NCBI RefSeq assembly: GCF_000745485.1
Contig: NZ_JQJK01000017.1
Span: 1 to 64,000 of the forward strand
Direction of reading: 5' to 3'
Source: Methanobacterium veterum
GTDB lineage: Archaea > Methanobacteriota > Methanobacteria > Methanobacteriales > Methanobacteriaceae
DNA length: 64,000 nucleotides
Shown here: positions 1-8,923 of the stretch, piece after piece
How the letters are laid out: each line of letters opens with the position of its first letter
Position numbering within the stretch: position 1 is the first letter of the stretch
Position numbers and translations under genes: made by a program
The notes under the pieces: generated by a model
The model's database searches: none
Seen by the model: only the letters and a program-made list of their open reading frames with translations
Told to the model about the DNA's origin: nothing

Positions 1-343
1 CCAGTATCAAGTTAAAATCAGACTATCTTAGGGTTATGAAAAACAGGTAAATCAAATATTGTCAATTTATATTATGATTATAAGTTATAGCTATTTACTG
101 GGTAAAATTTAAATGCCTATTGATGATATAAAGTGAGGAATATAGTATAATTACGCTTTAAAATGAGTTATACGCAGAAAATAGTATAGTTTGACCTTTT
201 AAAGGATATAAGCTTAAAATTTATCAGTGGTTGCATTATCCTTTTAATGTTAAGTTAGGAAATACACCTATAAAAACTTAATCATCAAAATTAAATCAAA
301 AAGTACTTATTATATTATTTAAATAGCTACAGCCGGTGATATA
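1..343. other. AT-rich intergenic region upstream of mtd
   Basis: No open reading frame with a ribosome binding site is visible in this 343-base stretch. It is very AT-rich and should contain the mtd promoter. A TATA-like run lies around 310-320, but the region has several similar runs, so I do not assign one. The ribosome binding site GGTGA sits four bases before the mtd ATG. The end of an upstream gene is not visible. Confidence 0.6.
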
Positions 344-1174
344 ATGGTTGTAAAAATAGGAATCATTAAATGTGGTAACATAGGTACCTCTCCAGTACTT
401 GATTTATTACTCGATGAGAGGGCAGACAGACCAAACATAGACGTTTGTGTAATAGGCTCTGGAGCTAAGATGAACCCAGACGAAATTGAAAAAGCTGTAC
501 CATTAATGCTCGAAATGGAAAGGGACTTCGTTATATTCATAAGCCCAAACCCTGGTGCACCAGGCCCTGCTAAAGCAAGAGAATTATTATCTGCAGCAGA
601 CGTACCTGCAATCATAATTGGGGACGCTCCTGGACTCAGAGCAAAAGATGAAATGAACGAACAGGGATTAGGTTACATTATCGTTAAAGCAGACCCAATG
701 ATCGGTGCAAGAAGAGAATTCCTCGACCCAACCGAAATGGCTTCATTCAACTCTGATGTTATAAAAGTATTAGCTCTCACTGGAGCATACAGAGTTGTCC
801 AGAACACAATCGACGAAGCAGTAGCTACAGTCGAAGCTGGAAACGAAATAGAACTTCCAAAAGTTGTTATAACAAGGGACAAAGCTGTAGAAGCTGCTGC
901 ATTTGCTAGCCCATACGCAAAAGCAAAAGCAATGGCTGCTTACGAAATAGCAACCAAAGTAGCTGACATCGACGTAGAAGGTTGTTTCATGACCAAAGGT
1001 GCTGAAAACTACATACCAATCGTTGCATCTGCTCACGAAATGCTCAAAGTCGCAGCTGACTTAGCTACACAAGCAAGAGAAATTGAAAAAGCTAACGACA
1101 CCGTCGTAAGAACTCCTCACGGTGGAAAAGGCGAAACTCTCGCTAAATGCTGCTTAATGGAAAAACCAGAATAA
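344..1174 (+). CDS. mtd: F420-dependent methylenetetrahydromethanopterin dehydrogenase
   Basis: Mtd reversibly reduces methenyl-H4MPT to methylene-H4MPT with reduced coenzyme F420, a cytoplasmic step of CO2-reducing methanogenesis. The 276-residue product has the family's full length and its typical opening (MVVKIGIIKCGNIGTSPVLD), followed by the conserved SPNPGAPGPAKAREL loop near residue 70 and the acidic, alanine-rich helical C-terminal half. The ATG is preceded by GGTGA at four bases. The gene stands alone and is followed by a strong hairpin terminator, so it is probably monocistronic and highly expressed. Codon use is more biased (many AAC, GAC, TTC codons) than in neighbouring accessory genes, as expected for an abundant enzyme. 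The assignment is essentially certain from overall sequence recognition. Confidence 0.98.
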   Translation: MVVKIGIIKCGNIGTSPVLDLLLDERADRPNIDVCVIGSGAKMNPDEIEKAVPLMLEMERDFVIFISPNPGAPGPAKARELLSAADVPAIIIGDAPGLRAKDEMNEQGLGYIIVKADPMIGARREFLDPTEMASFNSDVIKVLALTGAYRVVQNTIDEAVATVEAGNEIELPKVVITRDKAVEAAAFASPYAKAKAMAAYEIATKVADIDVEGCFMTKGAENYIPIVASAHEMLKVAADLATQAREIEKANDTVVRTPHGGKGETLAKCCLMEKPE

Positions 1175-1185
1175 ATGAGTCTATA

Positions 1186-1220
1186 AGTGGTCTTCGGACT
1201 GCTTAATTTTTTCTGTTTTT
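1186..1220 (+). terminator. mtd terminator with UUCG tetraloop
   Basis: The arms AGTGGTC (1186-1192) and GACTGCT (1197-1203) form a seven-pair stem with two G-U pairs, closed by a TTCG loop (1193-1196). T-rich sequence follows directly. It begins 12 bases after the mtd stop codon. Confidence 0.7.
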
Positions 1221-1288
1221 AGGTTACTTGTTTTAAATTCGATACTGTTGAACTATTTTTGGATATTAAACCCATTTTGTACAGCTAC

Positions 1289-1906
1289 TCATATTATTTT
1301 TAGATAAAATAGATATATAGCAGGTATAAGCAAAAATACAGCGCTGCTTAAATATGGATTTATGAACGATAGTGCAATTGCCATTAATGAGATTAACGGT
1401 GTGAACAAATTGCTTTTTTTAATGGGTTTATCATATGGAATGGCTTTTTCGGCTATATAACCTCTTTTAACAGCATAATTCCAGTTGATATAGAATAGTA
1501 ATCCTATAACGAATATATTCAGATCAAAGAAAATCTGTGAGAATTCATATTGCCCAAAGCTGCTTACCAGCGACGTACTGAAGGGTACCAATGCGATAAA
1601 CATGAGCCATATTATATTAATCCATAGAATAGTACTGTTGGCACGTTTAATTACAAAGAATATGTGATGATTCATCCAGAAAATGCCGAGGAGAACGAAA
1701 CTGAGGAAATAAATTAATAGTTTGGGCAGTAGGGATATAATATAAATCTGGAAGTCTGCTGCTGAATGGAAGCGAACAGAAGGTATTTCAATACTTAAAA
1801 CGAGCAGTGTCATTGCAATTGCAAATATTCCATCTACAAGAGTTTCTAATCGGTTTTTTGGAATTGTAATGTTAATTTTAGATCTTTTTAAAGCCATTAA
1901 AATCAT
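1289..1906 (-). CDS. TMEM175-family (DUF1211) membrane protein
   Basis: A 205-residue integral membrane protein with about six hydrophobic segments. The motif RLETLVDGIFAIAMTLLVLS near residue 20 is the F-S-D-like signature of the TMEM175/DUF1211 family, prokaryotic members of which conduct potassium. A second helix pair contains FWMNHHIFF and LWINIIWLMFIALVPFS, also family-typical. The start is uncertain: the ATG at 1906 has no clear ribosome binding site, and an in-frame ATG three codons later (1897) follows TGAT. The gene diverges from the TetR gene at 2141, so the 235-base gap could hold both promoters. A paralogue lies at 45368-45970. Potassium conduction is known for a few family members only and is inferred here. 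Confidence 0.88.
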   Translation of the reverse strand: MILMALKRSKINITIPKNRLETLVDGIFAIAMTLLVLSIEIPSVRFHSAADFQIYIISLLPKLLIYFLSFVLLGIFWMNHHIFFVIKRANSTILWINIIWLMFIALVPFSTSLVSSFGQYEFSQIFFDLNIFVIGLLFYINWNYAVKRGYIAEKAIPYDKPIKKSNLFTPLISLMAIALSFINPYLSSAVFLLIPAIYLFYLKII

Positions 1907-2032
1907 CTATACTTGTGATGAATATTATTTTATATTTTATACTTCCTATAGTCTAGGTTTAAAAATAGCACAATATAATTCTATTTTTTAGTTATATTGA
2001 AAAGTTTTCAGTCCATGATAAATTTCTCAAAC

Positions 2033-2049
2033 TATTTGACAGTCAAATA
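2033..2049. promoter_or_regulatory. Palindromic candidate TetR operator
   Basis: TATTTGAC (2033-2040) and GTCAAATA (2042-2049) form a perfect 17-base palindrome with a one-base centre. It lies 92 bases before the TetR-family gene at 2141 and between that gene and the divergent TMEM175 gene. The TTGAC/GTCAA form resembles operators of several TetR-family repressors. Binding is inferred. Confidence 0.55.
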
Positions 2050-2140
2050 ACAAAACTATTAAATAATAACTTATGCAAATATAATAAGTAAGATAGGACT
2101 TCCTTTCAGTTAATAAAACAATCTTAGAGGGTATTACTCC

Positions 2141-2689
2141 ATGACTGATAAGACTGAGCAGAAAATTTTAGATGCTGCCTTAAAAATATTCTCGGAAGAA
2201 GGATTTAAAGGTGCTACTACTCGAGTTATAGCACAAGAATCTGGATTCAGCGAGCTAACTTTATTTCGAAAGTTTGAAACCAAGGAAAATCTTTTTAACT
2301 CTGTTTTAATTAAAAATAGAGAAGATATACTGGAAGAATTGGATTCAATGCTGGTTGATAAGGGATTTGAAGACAATAAATGGTTTTTAGAAACATTAAT
2401 AAAAAATTTAGCTGCCTTAACTGAAAATAACTTTGAATTTGTCCATATTCTAGTTTATAGTAAACGTCAAATTGCAGGGGATATATTGATGGAGATTATA
2501 AGCCACATAAGCCAGTACATAGAAAGAGTTTCTCCAGAGAAGTATACTGACTCTCAGGTGTTTGCTTTAAACATTTTCTCATTTGTATACTTCGTTGTTT
2601 TTGATAAAAACCGGCGCAACTTTTTTGATTGTGATAAAGCAATTAATGAGTTTATAGATCACTCTGTAAAGTGTTGTAATATAAGTTGA
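2141..2689 (+). CDS. TetR/AcrR-family transcriptional regulator
   Basis: A 182-residue repressor of the TetR family. Residues 1-50 form the DNA-binding domain: EQKILDAALKIFSEEGFKGA, then TTRVIAQESGFSELTLFRKF, the helix-turn-helix with the conserved FxxKxxL step. The C-terminal two thirds is an all-helical ligand-binding and dimerisation domain with no recognisable ligand signature. An AGAGGG site precedes the ATG. A perfect 17-base palindrome lies upstream, suggesting autorepression, possibly together with the divergent TMEM175 channel gene. The next gene (2908) is a paralogue with nearly the same recognition helix, so the two may bind related operators. The target genes are unknown. Confidence 0.9.
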   Translation: MTDKTEQKILDAALKIFSEEGFKGATTRVIAQESGFSELTLFRKFETKENLFNSVLIKNREDILEELDSMLVDKGFEDNKWFLETLIKNLAALTENNFEFVHILVYSKRQIAGDILMEIISHISQYIERVSPEKYTDSQVFALNIFSFVYFVVFDKNRRNFFDCDKAINEFIDHSVKCCNIS

Positions 2690-2815
2690 ATTTTATTATT
2701 TATTTCACTTTAATTAGTGCTTTTAAATCACATTAAATATTAGTTAGTACTTGCAAATATTGTAATATATTATTTGCTGGTGGTAACAACTTTATATTTT
2801 AAAATTAACCAAGCA

Positions 2816-2835
2816 AAATCTTTAAATAAAGATTT
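2816..2835. promoter_or_regulatory. Palindromic candidate operator of second TetR gene
   Basis: AAATCTTTA (2816-2824) and TAAAGATTT (2827-2835) are perfect nine-base arms separated by AA. The palindrome ends about five bases before a TATA-like GATATAATAG and 72 bases before the ATG at 2908. AT-rich palindromes occur by chance in such DNA, so support is moderate. Confidence 0.4.
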
Positions 2836-2907
2836 AAACAGATATAATAGGTAATATGATGGTTTTTTTTAATCAAATAATTGGAATAGATTTTACAGTG
2901 GTTATTT

Positions 2908-3453
2908 ATGACAGGTGAAACTGAACAAAAAATTTTAGAGGCTGCTCTAAATTTATTTGCAGAAAAGGGTTATACTGGGGCTACTACCAGAGTTATAGCA
3001 GAAGAAGCAGGTGTTAGTGAATTAACACTATTTAGAAAATTTAAAACTAAAAAAAATCTTTTTGACACGATTATATCTCAAAATCTTGAAAAAATGAAAA
3101 AAGACCTTGAATCAATACTTATAAACAAAAAATTCAATAGCAATGGTGAATTTTTAGAAACTTTCATCAGAAATTATGTAGAATCAGTTGAAGAAAATTT
3201 TGAAGTATTCTTTTTAGTTATTAACGATGGCACGGGGGAATTTGAACAATCTCTGTCTGAATTTTTCAGGGAATCTGCAGAATATATTGAAAAAAATATT
3301 GGAAACAGCAACATAGATCCAGAGGCATTTGCTCTTACAATAGCAGGATTTACCTACATTATTTGTATTGAAAAGCATAAGGGGCGTACTATATTCAATC
3401 AAGAAGAAGTAATAGAGAATTTTATAAATAATTCTATTAAGTGTGTTCAATAA
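2908..3453 (+). CDS. TetR/AcrR-family transcriptional regulator, paralogue of the preceding gene
   Basis: A 181-residue TetR-family regulator. Its N-terminal domain (EQKILEAALNLFAEKGYTGA and TTRVIAEEAGVSELTLFRKF) is close to that of the upstream gene, while the ligand-binding half (FEVFFLVINDGTGEFEQ region) has diverged strongly. That pattern fits duplication followed by a change of inducer specificity. No strong ribosome binding site precedes the ATG. It is separated from the first TetR gene by 218 noncoding bases with its own TATA-like element and palindrome, so it is probably transcribed separately. The target is unknown; the HD-domain gene downstream has its own GGTGA site and a 211-base gap. 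Confidence 0.9.
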   Translation: MTGETEQKILEAALNLFAEKGYTGATTRVIAEEAGVSELTLFRKFKTKKNLFDTIISQNLEKMKKDLESILINKKFNSNGEFLETFIRNYVESVEENFEVFFLVINDGTGEFEQSLSEFFRESAEYIEKNIGNSNIDPEAFALTIAGFTYIICIEKHKGRTIFNQEEVIENFINNSIKCVQ

Positions 3454-3664
3454 TTCAAATTTCCTTTTTTTATCCTAAACCTTTAATGCTGTAGTTAAAT
3501 AGTGATTACTATCCTTTTCAACGATTAAAAAGGCATTAACTTTTATTTTATCAAGCCTATTTTATTATTTAATCATTTCAAATACAGTTAAATAAACAAA
3601 TTAATAAATAATACATGTATAATCTTATCTAACTACATTTTTTAATAGGATAAATGGTGAATTC

Positions 3665-4873
3665 ATGATAGAAAAGCTGATTGAAAGATTTTTTGAGGCT
3701 GCAAGCATGCAGCGATGGAATGACCATATACGGCCAGTTGAATTAACAGAACTTGATAAACAGGCCCATAAGATGGTGATAGCGTATGTTATCGCTAAAA
3801 TTGAAGAAGATAGGAAAGGTAAAGGCCATGTTAACTGGTTAAACCTTATAGAAAGCTTTATTTTTGAGTTCCTTTACCGGCTAGTTTTAACAGATATCAA
3901 GCCTCCAGTTTTTCATAGAATGATGGCAGAAAGACGCCAGGAATTAAATAATCATGTTTTAACTGAGCTTAAAGAAGATTTTAACTATTTAAATGATGAA
4001 AAATTCAAACATAAATTTGAAAGTTATTTTATGCAGGATGAAAATACCCTTGAGAGAAGAATACTCCGTGCTGCACATTATCTGGCTACAAACTGGGAAT
4101 TTAAGATCATATATCACTCAGCTCCTTTTATTTACGGAATAGAAAAGACAAAGGAGAATATAGAAAATCAAATTGAAGATCACTATGATTTAATCGGTGT
4201 TCAAAAAATTCTGCTTGGGAAAAAATCCTATGGATTTGTAGACCTCTGCGGTCAGCTGCGTTTCCAGAAAAGGTGGGCACATTCCCCTCGAGTACCAGAA
4301 ACTTCAGTTCTGGGGCACATGCTGATAGTGGCCATAACCGCTTATTTATGCACTATTAAAATGGAAAGTGATCCTTGTGAGAGAAGAGTTTATAATAATT
4401 TCTTTGCAGGTTTATTCCATGATTTGCCGGAGGTATCCACCAGGGATATCATTTCCCCAATAAAAAGCGCCGCAGGTTTAGAAGATATAATCAAAGATTA
4501 CGAAAATGAGCGCATGAAAGAAGAAGTACTCCCTTTACTTCCTAAAACATGGCACGACGAAATGAAATACTTTACTGAAGATGAATTTGAAAATAAGATA
4601 AAAAAAGAAGGCGTGCCTCAAAAAGGAATTAAATTTAAGGAAATGAATAAAAAGTACAATATAAATGAATATTCTCCACTTGATGGGGAATTAATAAGGG
4701 CATGTGACAAGCTTGCCGCATTTATTGAGACTAACCTCTCTATAGAATATGGGATAACTTCAAGATACCTTGAAGAAGGTAGAGAAAATATCTTTGGTGT
4801 GTATAAAAATAAGGTAATCTCTGGAACAGATTTTGGCAGGATATTCAATTATTTCTATAAGAAAAAATGGTAG
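3665..4873 (+). CDS. HD-domain hydrolase (YfbR-like)
   Basis: A 402-residue soluble protein with an HD metal-dependent phosphohydrolase core in its second half. Visible candidate ligands are His206 in RWAHSPRVPETS, His218 in LGHML, the FHDLPE motif around residues 251-256 (the HD pair) and an Asp in GELIRACDKLAAF near residue 350. This arrangement resembles YfbR-type 5'-nucleotidases and related HD proteins. The N-terminal 190 residues are helical and charged, and I do not recognise them. GGTGA precedes the ATG by five bases. The gene stands alone. The catalytic class is supported by the motif, but the substrate (a nucleotide is likely) is unknown. Confidence 0.85.
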   Translation: MIEKLIERFFEAASMQRWNDHIRPVELTELDKQAHKMVIAYVIAKIEEDRKGKGHVNWLNLIESFIFEFLYRLVLTDIKPPVFHRMMAERRQELNNHVLTELKEDFNYLNDEKFKHKFESYFMQDENTLERRILRAAHYLATNWEFKIIYHSAPFIYGIEKTKENIENQIEDHYDLIGVQKILLGKKSYGFVDLCGQLRFQKRWAHSPRVPETSVLGHMLIVAITAYLCTIKMESDPCERRVYNNFFAGLFHDLPEVSTRDIISPIKSAAGLEDIIKDYENERMKEEVLPLLPKTWHDEMKYFTEDEFENKIKKEGVPQKGIKFKEMNKKYNINEYSPLDGELIRACDKLAAFIETNLSIEYGITSRYLEEGRENIFGVYKNKVISGTDFGRIFNYFYKKKW

Positions 4874-5097
4874 TCTTAATTAGAACATATAACTTTGCTG
4901 CTACAATTGGATTGGTTCTTAATTCTATTCAAGTTTCTATATATTTTTAAAACTATCATTCAGTTTGACATTAAATGCTTTTTAAATTCTCTTTTTAGCG
5001 GATAATCACTACTTAAATTTCTTTAAATATGTAATAACATGTTAAATATCCTTATTTTCAAAACATTTATAAGCTCAGATACATAATCTGGAAGCTA

Positions 5098-5976
5098 ATG
5101 AAAATAGGCAGATATTTAGGTGATAGAAATATTTTAACAGTTGTATCACTGATCTCATTTACGTTGATTGGACTAACATCCATGACTGTAATTAACGGTA
5201 ATTCATTGAATATTGGAAAACACACGGGTAACTCTTTAAATGAGCAAGCATATGCTTCAACTCCAGTAACAGTAAATGTTTTAATTTATGATGGGGAAGG
5301 AGTAATTCCTGGCAGTGTGGATGGGATAAAAGATTGTTTAGATTATGTAAATGGTGAAAATATTGATTTGAATGTATATTCCAATTATTCAACAATAGAA
5401 GAAATTAATTCGCAAACTTTGCCCGGCTATGACATTCTAATCATGCCTGGAGGCCTTGGAATAACTTATATTAACAATCCTGAAATTAATGCTGAAGACC
5501 TGAAAAATTTTGTTAAAAATGGCAAAGGCTATGTTGGAATATGTGCAGGTGCTTATGCAGCATCTAAACATGTTGATGGGGATTATGATGGATGGGGAAT
5601 TGCACAGGATATAAATTCTAAGCCTGTAGATTATGTGGGCAATTTACCGATTTCAATGACCTCGAGTGGGGGAATTATTCTGAACTCGCAAAATTTGAAA
5701 AATTTTGGGGGTCAAAAAACCTCTAGTTTTTTGAATTTCGGGGATAGTGTAACAATGTACCACTGGAATGGTCCTGCAATGTATAAAACAGATGGTTCTA
5801 ATGATTCTCTGGCTGTGTATGTTGCTAATGAAACAGGTTACCAAAACTATGCTGCAATTGCCACTGATACACATGGATCAGGAAGGATTGTACTCAGCGG
5901 ACCTCATCCTGAGCTTTCTCCAACTAAACCAGAAATGCTAGCCCGTATGATCTTGTGGGCCGCTAAAAAAATTTAA
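5098..5976 (+). CDS. Exported BPL_N/class I amidotransferase-fold protein
   Basis: A 292-residue protein. It starts with an N-terminal hydrophobic segment (residues 13-33), which suggests membrane anchoring or export. The body resembles the biotin-protein-ligase N-terminal (BPL_N) domain of the class I glutamine amidotransferase superfamily: VNVLIYDGEGV, then DILIMPGGLG near residue 115, and the nucleophile elbow GKGYVGICAGAYAAS with Cys149. The closing GRIVLSGPHPELSP supplies a candidate His. Proteins of this domain are often annotated as biofilm PGA-synthesis or periplasmic proteins; the reaction is unknown. The gene converges with the DedA gene, only 32 bases between stop codons. Enzymatic activity is plausible because Cys, His and Glu candidates are all present. 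Confidence 0.8.
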   Translation: MKIGRYLGDRNILTVVSLISFTLIGLTSMTVINGNSLNIGKHTGNSLNEQAYASTPVTVNVLIYDGEGVIPGSVDGIKDCLDYVNGENIDLNVYSNYSTIEEINSQTLPGYDILIMPGGLGITYINNPEINAEDLKNFVKNGKGYVGICAGAYAASKHVDGDYDGWGIAQDINSKPVDYVGNLPISMTSSGGIILNSQNLKNFGGQKTSSFLNFGDSVTMYHWNGPAMYKTDGSNDSLAVYVANETGYQNYAAIATDTHGSGRIVLSGPHPELSPTKPEMLARMILWAAKKI

Positions 5977-6008
5977 TTTAGATAGGTTTTTAATTATTGA
6001 TAATCTGT

Positions 6009-6617
6009 TTATCTGTTTTTTTTATATTTGTAAATTAAGTAAGTTAAAACTCCTACTATGCCTATTGCTACAATTATATCCAGTACATGGAAATAACCTT
6101 TAATTAGTTCCCAGTGAGGGCCTAATTGAACTCCAATATAACCTAAAGCAAAGGTCCAGGGCAATGATCCAAGAAGAGTATAGATTGTGAACTTTTTAAG
6201 ATCCATTCGGGCAATTCCTGCAGGTAGGGATATAAATGTCCTTATTACGGGCAGCATACGGCCAATCAGAACGGCTTCGTGACCATATTTTTCAAACCAG
6301 TGATCGGCCCGGTCAAGTTTGCTGTGACTTATAAGTATATATTTCCCGTATTTTTCAAGGAGGGGTCTTCCTTCTTTTAGCCCAATAAAGTAAGTGATTA
6401 AACCGCCTAACAGGTTACCTAGAGTTCCAGCAATGGTTATCCCTAGAAGCGTCATTTTCCCTTCTGATACTGCAAATCCTGCAAAGGGCATTATTACTTC
6501 ACTTGGAAGGGGAATACACGCGCTTTCAACTGTCATTCCAATGAAAACACCCCAGTAACCTAAACTGCTTATTATATTAATTGCAAAATTACTTACCAAT
6601 TCAATTATACTTGTCAT
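6009..6617 (-). CDS. DedA-family membrane protein
   Basis: A 202-residue polytopic membrane protein. Family hallmarks are E-S-ACIPLPSEVIMPFAGF near residues 30-47, the glycine-rich GTLGNLLGGLITYFIG helix, and the G-R-MLPVIRTFISLPAG segment near 120-135 with its conserved Arg residues. Bacterial DedA members have recently been linked to flipping undecaprenyl phosphate back across the membrane. GGGAGA precedes the ATG. It is the last gene of a minus-strand run after two PAP2 phosphatases (55-base gap), which suits a shared role in polyprenyl-phosphate recycling for pseudomurein or glycan synthesis. That role is inferred from context and family. Confidence 0.92.
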   Translation of the reverse strand: MTSIIELVSNFAINIISSLGYWGVFIGMTVESACIPLPSEVIMPFAGFAVSEGKMTLLGITIAGTLGNLLGGLITYFIGLKEGRPLLEKYGKYILISHSKLDRADHWFEKYGHEAVLIGRMLPVIRTFISLPAGIARMDLKKFTIYTLLGSLPWTFALGYIGVQLGPHWELIKGYFHVLDIIVAIGIVGVLTYLIYKYKKNR

Positions 6618-6671
6618 GTAATTTTTCTCCCTAAATTAACTTAAAAATACTGAATATGAATTGAAAATGAT

Positions 6672-7295
6672 TTAAATTATATCTTTGAGTTTTCCAGCGA
6701 TATTGATATTTAGAATTCTCTCCAAACCAATAAAATTCGAAATTTGATTTTCAAATCGTACAACTGCCAGTGCAAATACTGTTCCAATGATCGCTCCAGA
6801 AATCACATCCAGCGGATAGTGGACCCCGATATACACTCTTGAGAATCCTATTGCTGCTGCAAATGCCAGTAGCGGATAGATTAACTTATATGATTTTCTC
6901 TTAATAATAAAACTATACTTTTTACCGATGGCAACAGCCGCTGCAAATGAAGCTGCAGCATGGCCAGATGGGAATGAATAATCATTTTCAGTGGTTAGGA
7001 GATGCACGTGATTTAAAACTAAAAATGGTCTTGGTTCTGCAATGACATATTTTAAAACAAGTACAGCAGTAGAACTTAAAAATAGTGCTAATAATCCGAG
7101 TATAGCTACTTTTTTACCATATTGTCCTCCGAATATGAATATAAGTGCACAAACCAGACTCCATGCAATTAAACTCCCGAAATTAGTTAGAAGGGGCATT
7201 ATAACGTTAAAAATTGAATTATCCATGCCATCATTAATTGAGTAAAATAAAGCAGTATTATAATTTAATATTCCATTTAATAATATATTATGCAT
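6672..7295 (-). CDS. PAP2-family phosphatase, membrane-bound
   Basis: A 207-residue membrane phosphatase with six hydrophobic segments. The three PAP2 signatures are present: KYVIAEPRPF near residue 87, YSFPSGHAAA near 107, and SRVYIGVHYPLDV near 153-167 with the catalytic His. PAP2 enzymes dephosphorylate lipid pyrophosphates such as undecaprenyl diphosphate. AGGAAG precedes the ATG. It sits between another PAP2 gene and a DedA gene on the same strand with short gaps, probably one operon. The substrate is inferred to be a polyprenyl diphosphate, but other lipid phosphates such as archaeal phospholipid precursors are possible. Confidence 0.92.
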   Translation of the reverse strand: MHNILLNGILNYNTALFYSINDGMDNSIFNVIMPLLTNFGSLIAWSLVCALIFIFGGQYGKKVAILGLLALFLSSTAVLVLKYVIAEPRPFLVLNHVHLLTTENDYSFPSGHAAASFAAAVAIGKKYSFIIKRKSYKLIYPLLAFAAAIGFSRVYIGVHYPLDVISGAIIGTVFALAVVRFENQISNFIGLERILNINIAGKLKDII

Positions 7296-7364
7296 TTTTA
7301 ATCTTCCTAATTTATTTTATAATTTAATAAGTATTGAGTTTTTTAATAAATAATCAGAAAAGTC

Positions 7365-7934
7365 TTATCTTCCTGCTATTTTAGAATACACTCCTTCAAT
7401 TTTTCTATTTAAGGAGGTTAAACTGTCCTTTAGATAATAAACTGTTAATGATGCTATTATTGAAACTCCTAAGGATCCTATAATATCCAGCGGGAAATGT
7501 ACACCTGCAAAAACTCTTAAGAAGCCTCCGATTAACCCTAAAATCACTAACATCATGCTTATTTTTCGGGTTTCTTTAAAATAACTCATCATTAACGCTA
7601 TGGAAATCATGAAAGTAGTATGATCTGAAGGGAAAGATGTTTCGGCGGGATAATGGAATAAAGTGGTTCCAATAGGTATCATAAAAGGTCTTGGGTGGAA
7701 ATAAAACTGTCCTATGACGTAATTTATAATAAGTCCCAGAATTGCAGCATATATGCTATATAAGACAATATTTTTAGTTGTTGTTCCCTTTTTAATCCAA
7801 AGACAAATAAGAGCTATAACAAATATTAGGGGCGTATATTGAGCAGATAATATGGCAAAGGTATCTACAAATGGATTTAGTCCTGCATATTGATTTATCA
7901 TGTAGAATAATGCCATGTTTAGTTGTTCAATCAA
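7365..7934 (-). CDS. PAP2-family phosphatase (BcrC-like undecaprenyl-diphosphatase)
   Basis: A 189-residue PAP2 membrane phosphatase: GQFYFHPRPFMI near residue 75, ETSFPSDHTTFMISIA near 97, and RVFAGVHFPLDIIGSLG near 141. The SFPSDH form, with Asp rather than Gly, is typical of BcrC-type undecaprenyl-diphosphatases, in contrast to the neighbour's SFPSGH. The start is taken as TTG at 7934, because GGGAGTGA lies seven bases upstream; the next in-frame ATG (7916) is too far from it. It is the first gene of the PAP2-PAP2-DedA run. Two different PAP2 types side by side suggests that one acts on the carrier diphosphate and the other on a different lipid phosphate. Confidence 0.92.
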   Translation of the reverse strand: MIEQLNMALFYMINQYAGLNPFVDTFAILSAQYTPLIFVIALICLWIKKGTTTKNIVLYSIYAAILGLIINYVIGQFYFHPRPFMIPIGTTLFHYPAETSFPSDHTTFMISIALMMSYFKETRKISMMLVILGLIGGFLRVFAGVHFPLDIIGSLGVSIIASLTVYYLKDSLTSLNRKIEGVYSKIAGR

Positions 7935-8127
7935 TTCTTATTCACTCCCTATTAACATTCTTAACTTTTAAGAACCAGTAAATTAACATAATGGGGCCGT
8001 AATTTAAGTAGTTATTCCAGTGTTACACCCCAATCTTTACCCATTACCATCCAATTTTAAAAATAGTGATTAGAAATGTCTAAAAAAAATGAATTTGATG
8101 CAGAATACTAAAAAGTTTAAAATAAAA

Positions 8128-8454
8128 TTAATCCCATGTTATTTTAAATAGAATGGCAAGTGCTATTAATTGGGCTATATTGACAAGAAGTAACACGAAA
8201 TATACTCCGGTACCACCTATTTCATGTATTTCTACACCTAAAATTGAGAATATGGCCAGAGCTAGAATTGCAAGAACATTTTCAATTAGTAAAATTGTTG
8301 AGAAATATAGAAGACCTGTGGTGAATTTAGATTTCAATTGCTTGTAACTTTCAAGGTAAAAGTAAACTAATCCAGACAGTAAGCAAACATTTGCAATTCC
8401 CACTGCAATAGCAGTATATATTATCATATGGTTTAAAAAGACCAGTTCCACCAT
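8128..8454 (-). CDS. Small membrane protein of unknown function
   Basis: A 108-residue protein with three hydrophobic segments (about residues 8-32, 45-68 and 80-105) and few charged residues. I do not recognise a family. An AAGGGG site lies upstream of the ATG. It follows the winged-helix gene at 8478-8771 by 23 bases on the same strand, so the two are probably co-transcribed. Small multi-helix membrane proteins paired with this type of HTH protein are frequent in archaea, possibly as membrane-linked sensors; that link is inference. Confidence 0.7.
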   Translation of the reverse strand: MVELVFLNHMIIYTAIAVGIANVCLLSGLVYFYLESYKQLKSKFTTGLLYFSTILLIENVLAILALAIFSILGVEIHEIGGTGVYFVLLLVNIAQLIALAILFKITWD

Positions 8455-8477
8455 TATTTTTACCCCTTAAATTTGTA

Positions 8478-8771
8478 TCATGATTTTTCGGTTATTTTCT
8501 CCCAGATTTCCTGGAAAATATCATAATTTTGTTCTACTTCTTCAGTTAAGAAATATAATTTACTGTAGGAATCTCCAGTGGATTTAATTACTTTATTCTC
8601 CTTTAAAATTTTAAGATGGTGCCTTACAGTTTTATAATCTAAATCAAGTTCCTTTGCAAGCTGATGAGCGTTATAAGGCCTACCATGGAGCGCTTTAATA
8701 ATTCTGGCACGGTTTATACCTCCTCTTTTACCAGTTATTAACCACCAAAGCAGCTTTTCCATGTACTTCAT
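8478..8771 (-). CDS. ArsR-like winged-helix regulator
   Basis: A 97-residue winged-helix protein. It begins with a Trp-rich stretch (EKLLWWLITGKRGGINRARI), followed by the helix-turn-helix YNAHQLAKELDLDYKTVRHH and the wing LKILKENKVIKSTGDSYSKL. This layout is widespread in archaea and is usually annotated as an ArsR-type or helix-turn-helix domain protein. No metal-binding Cys pair is visible. AAAGG precedes the ATG. It forms a two-gene unit with the membrane protein downstream. The regulated genes are unknown. Confidence 0.85.
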   Translation of the reverse strand: MKYMEKLLWWLITGKRGGINRARIIKALHGRPYNAHQLAKELDLDYKTVRHHLKILKENKVIKSTGDSYSKLYFLTEEVEQNYDIFQEIWEKITEKS

Positions 8772-8923
8772 ACATTCATACCTTTATTGTGTTTTATTTA
8801 ATCAGATTATGTATTTATTATCTTCAATATATTAAATCACGCTTGTTACGCATTACATTAACTATTACTATTTGATGTCTAAAATTTGGATTTGATTGTG
8901 TATAAATATTTAAAATAAACTAG

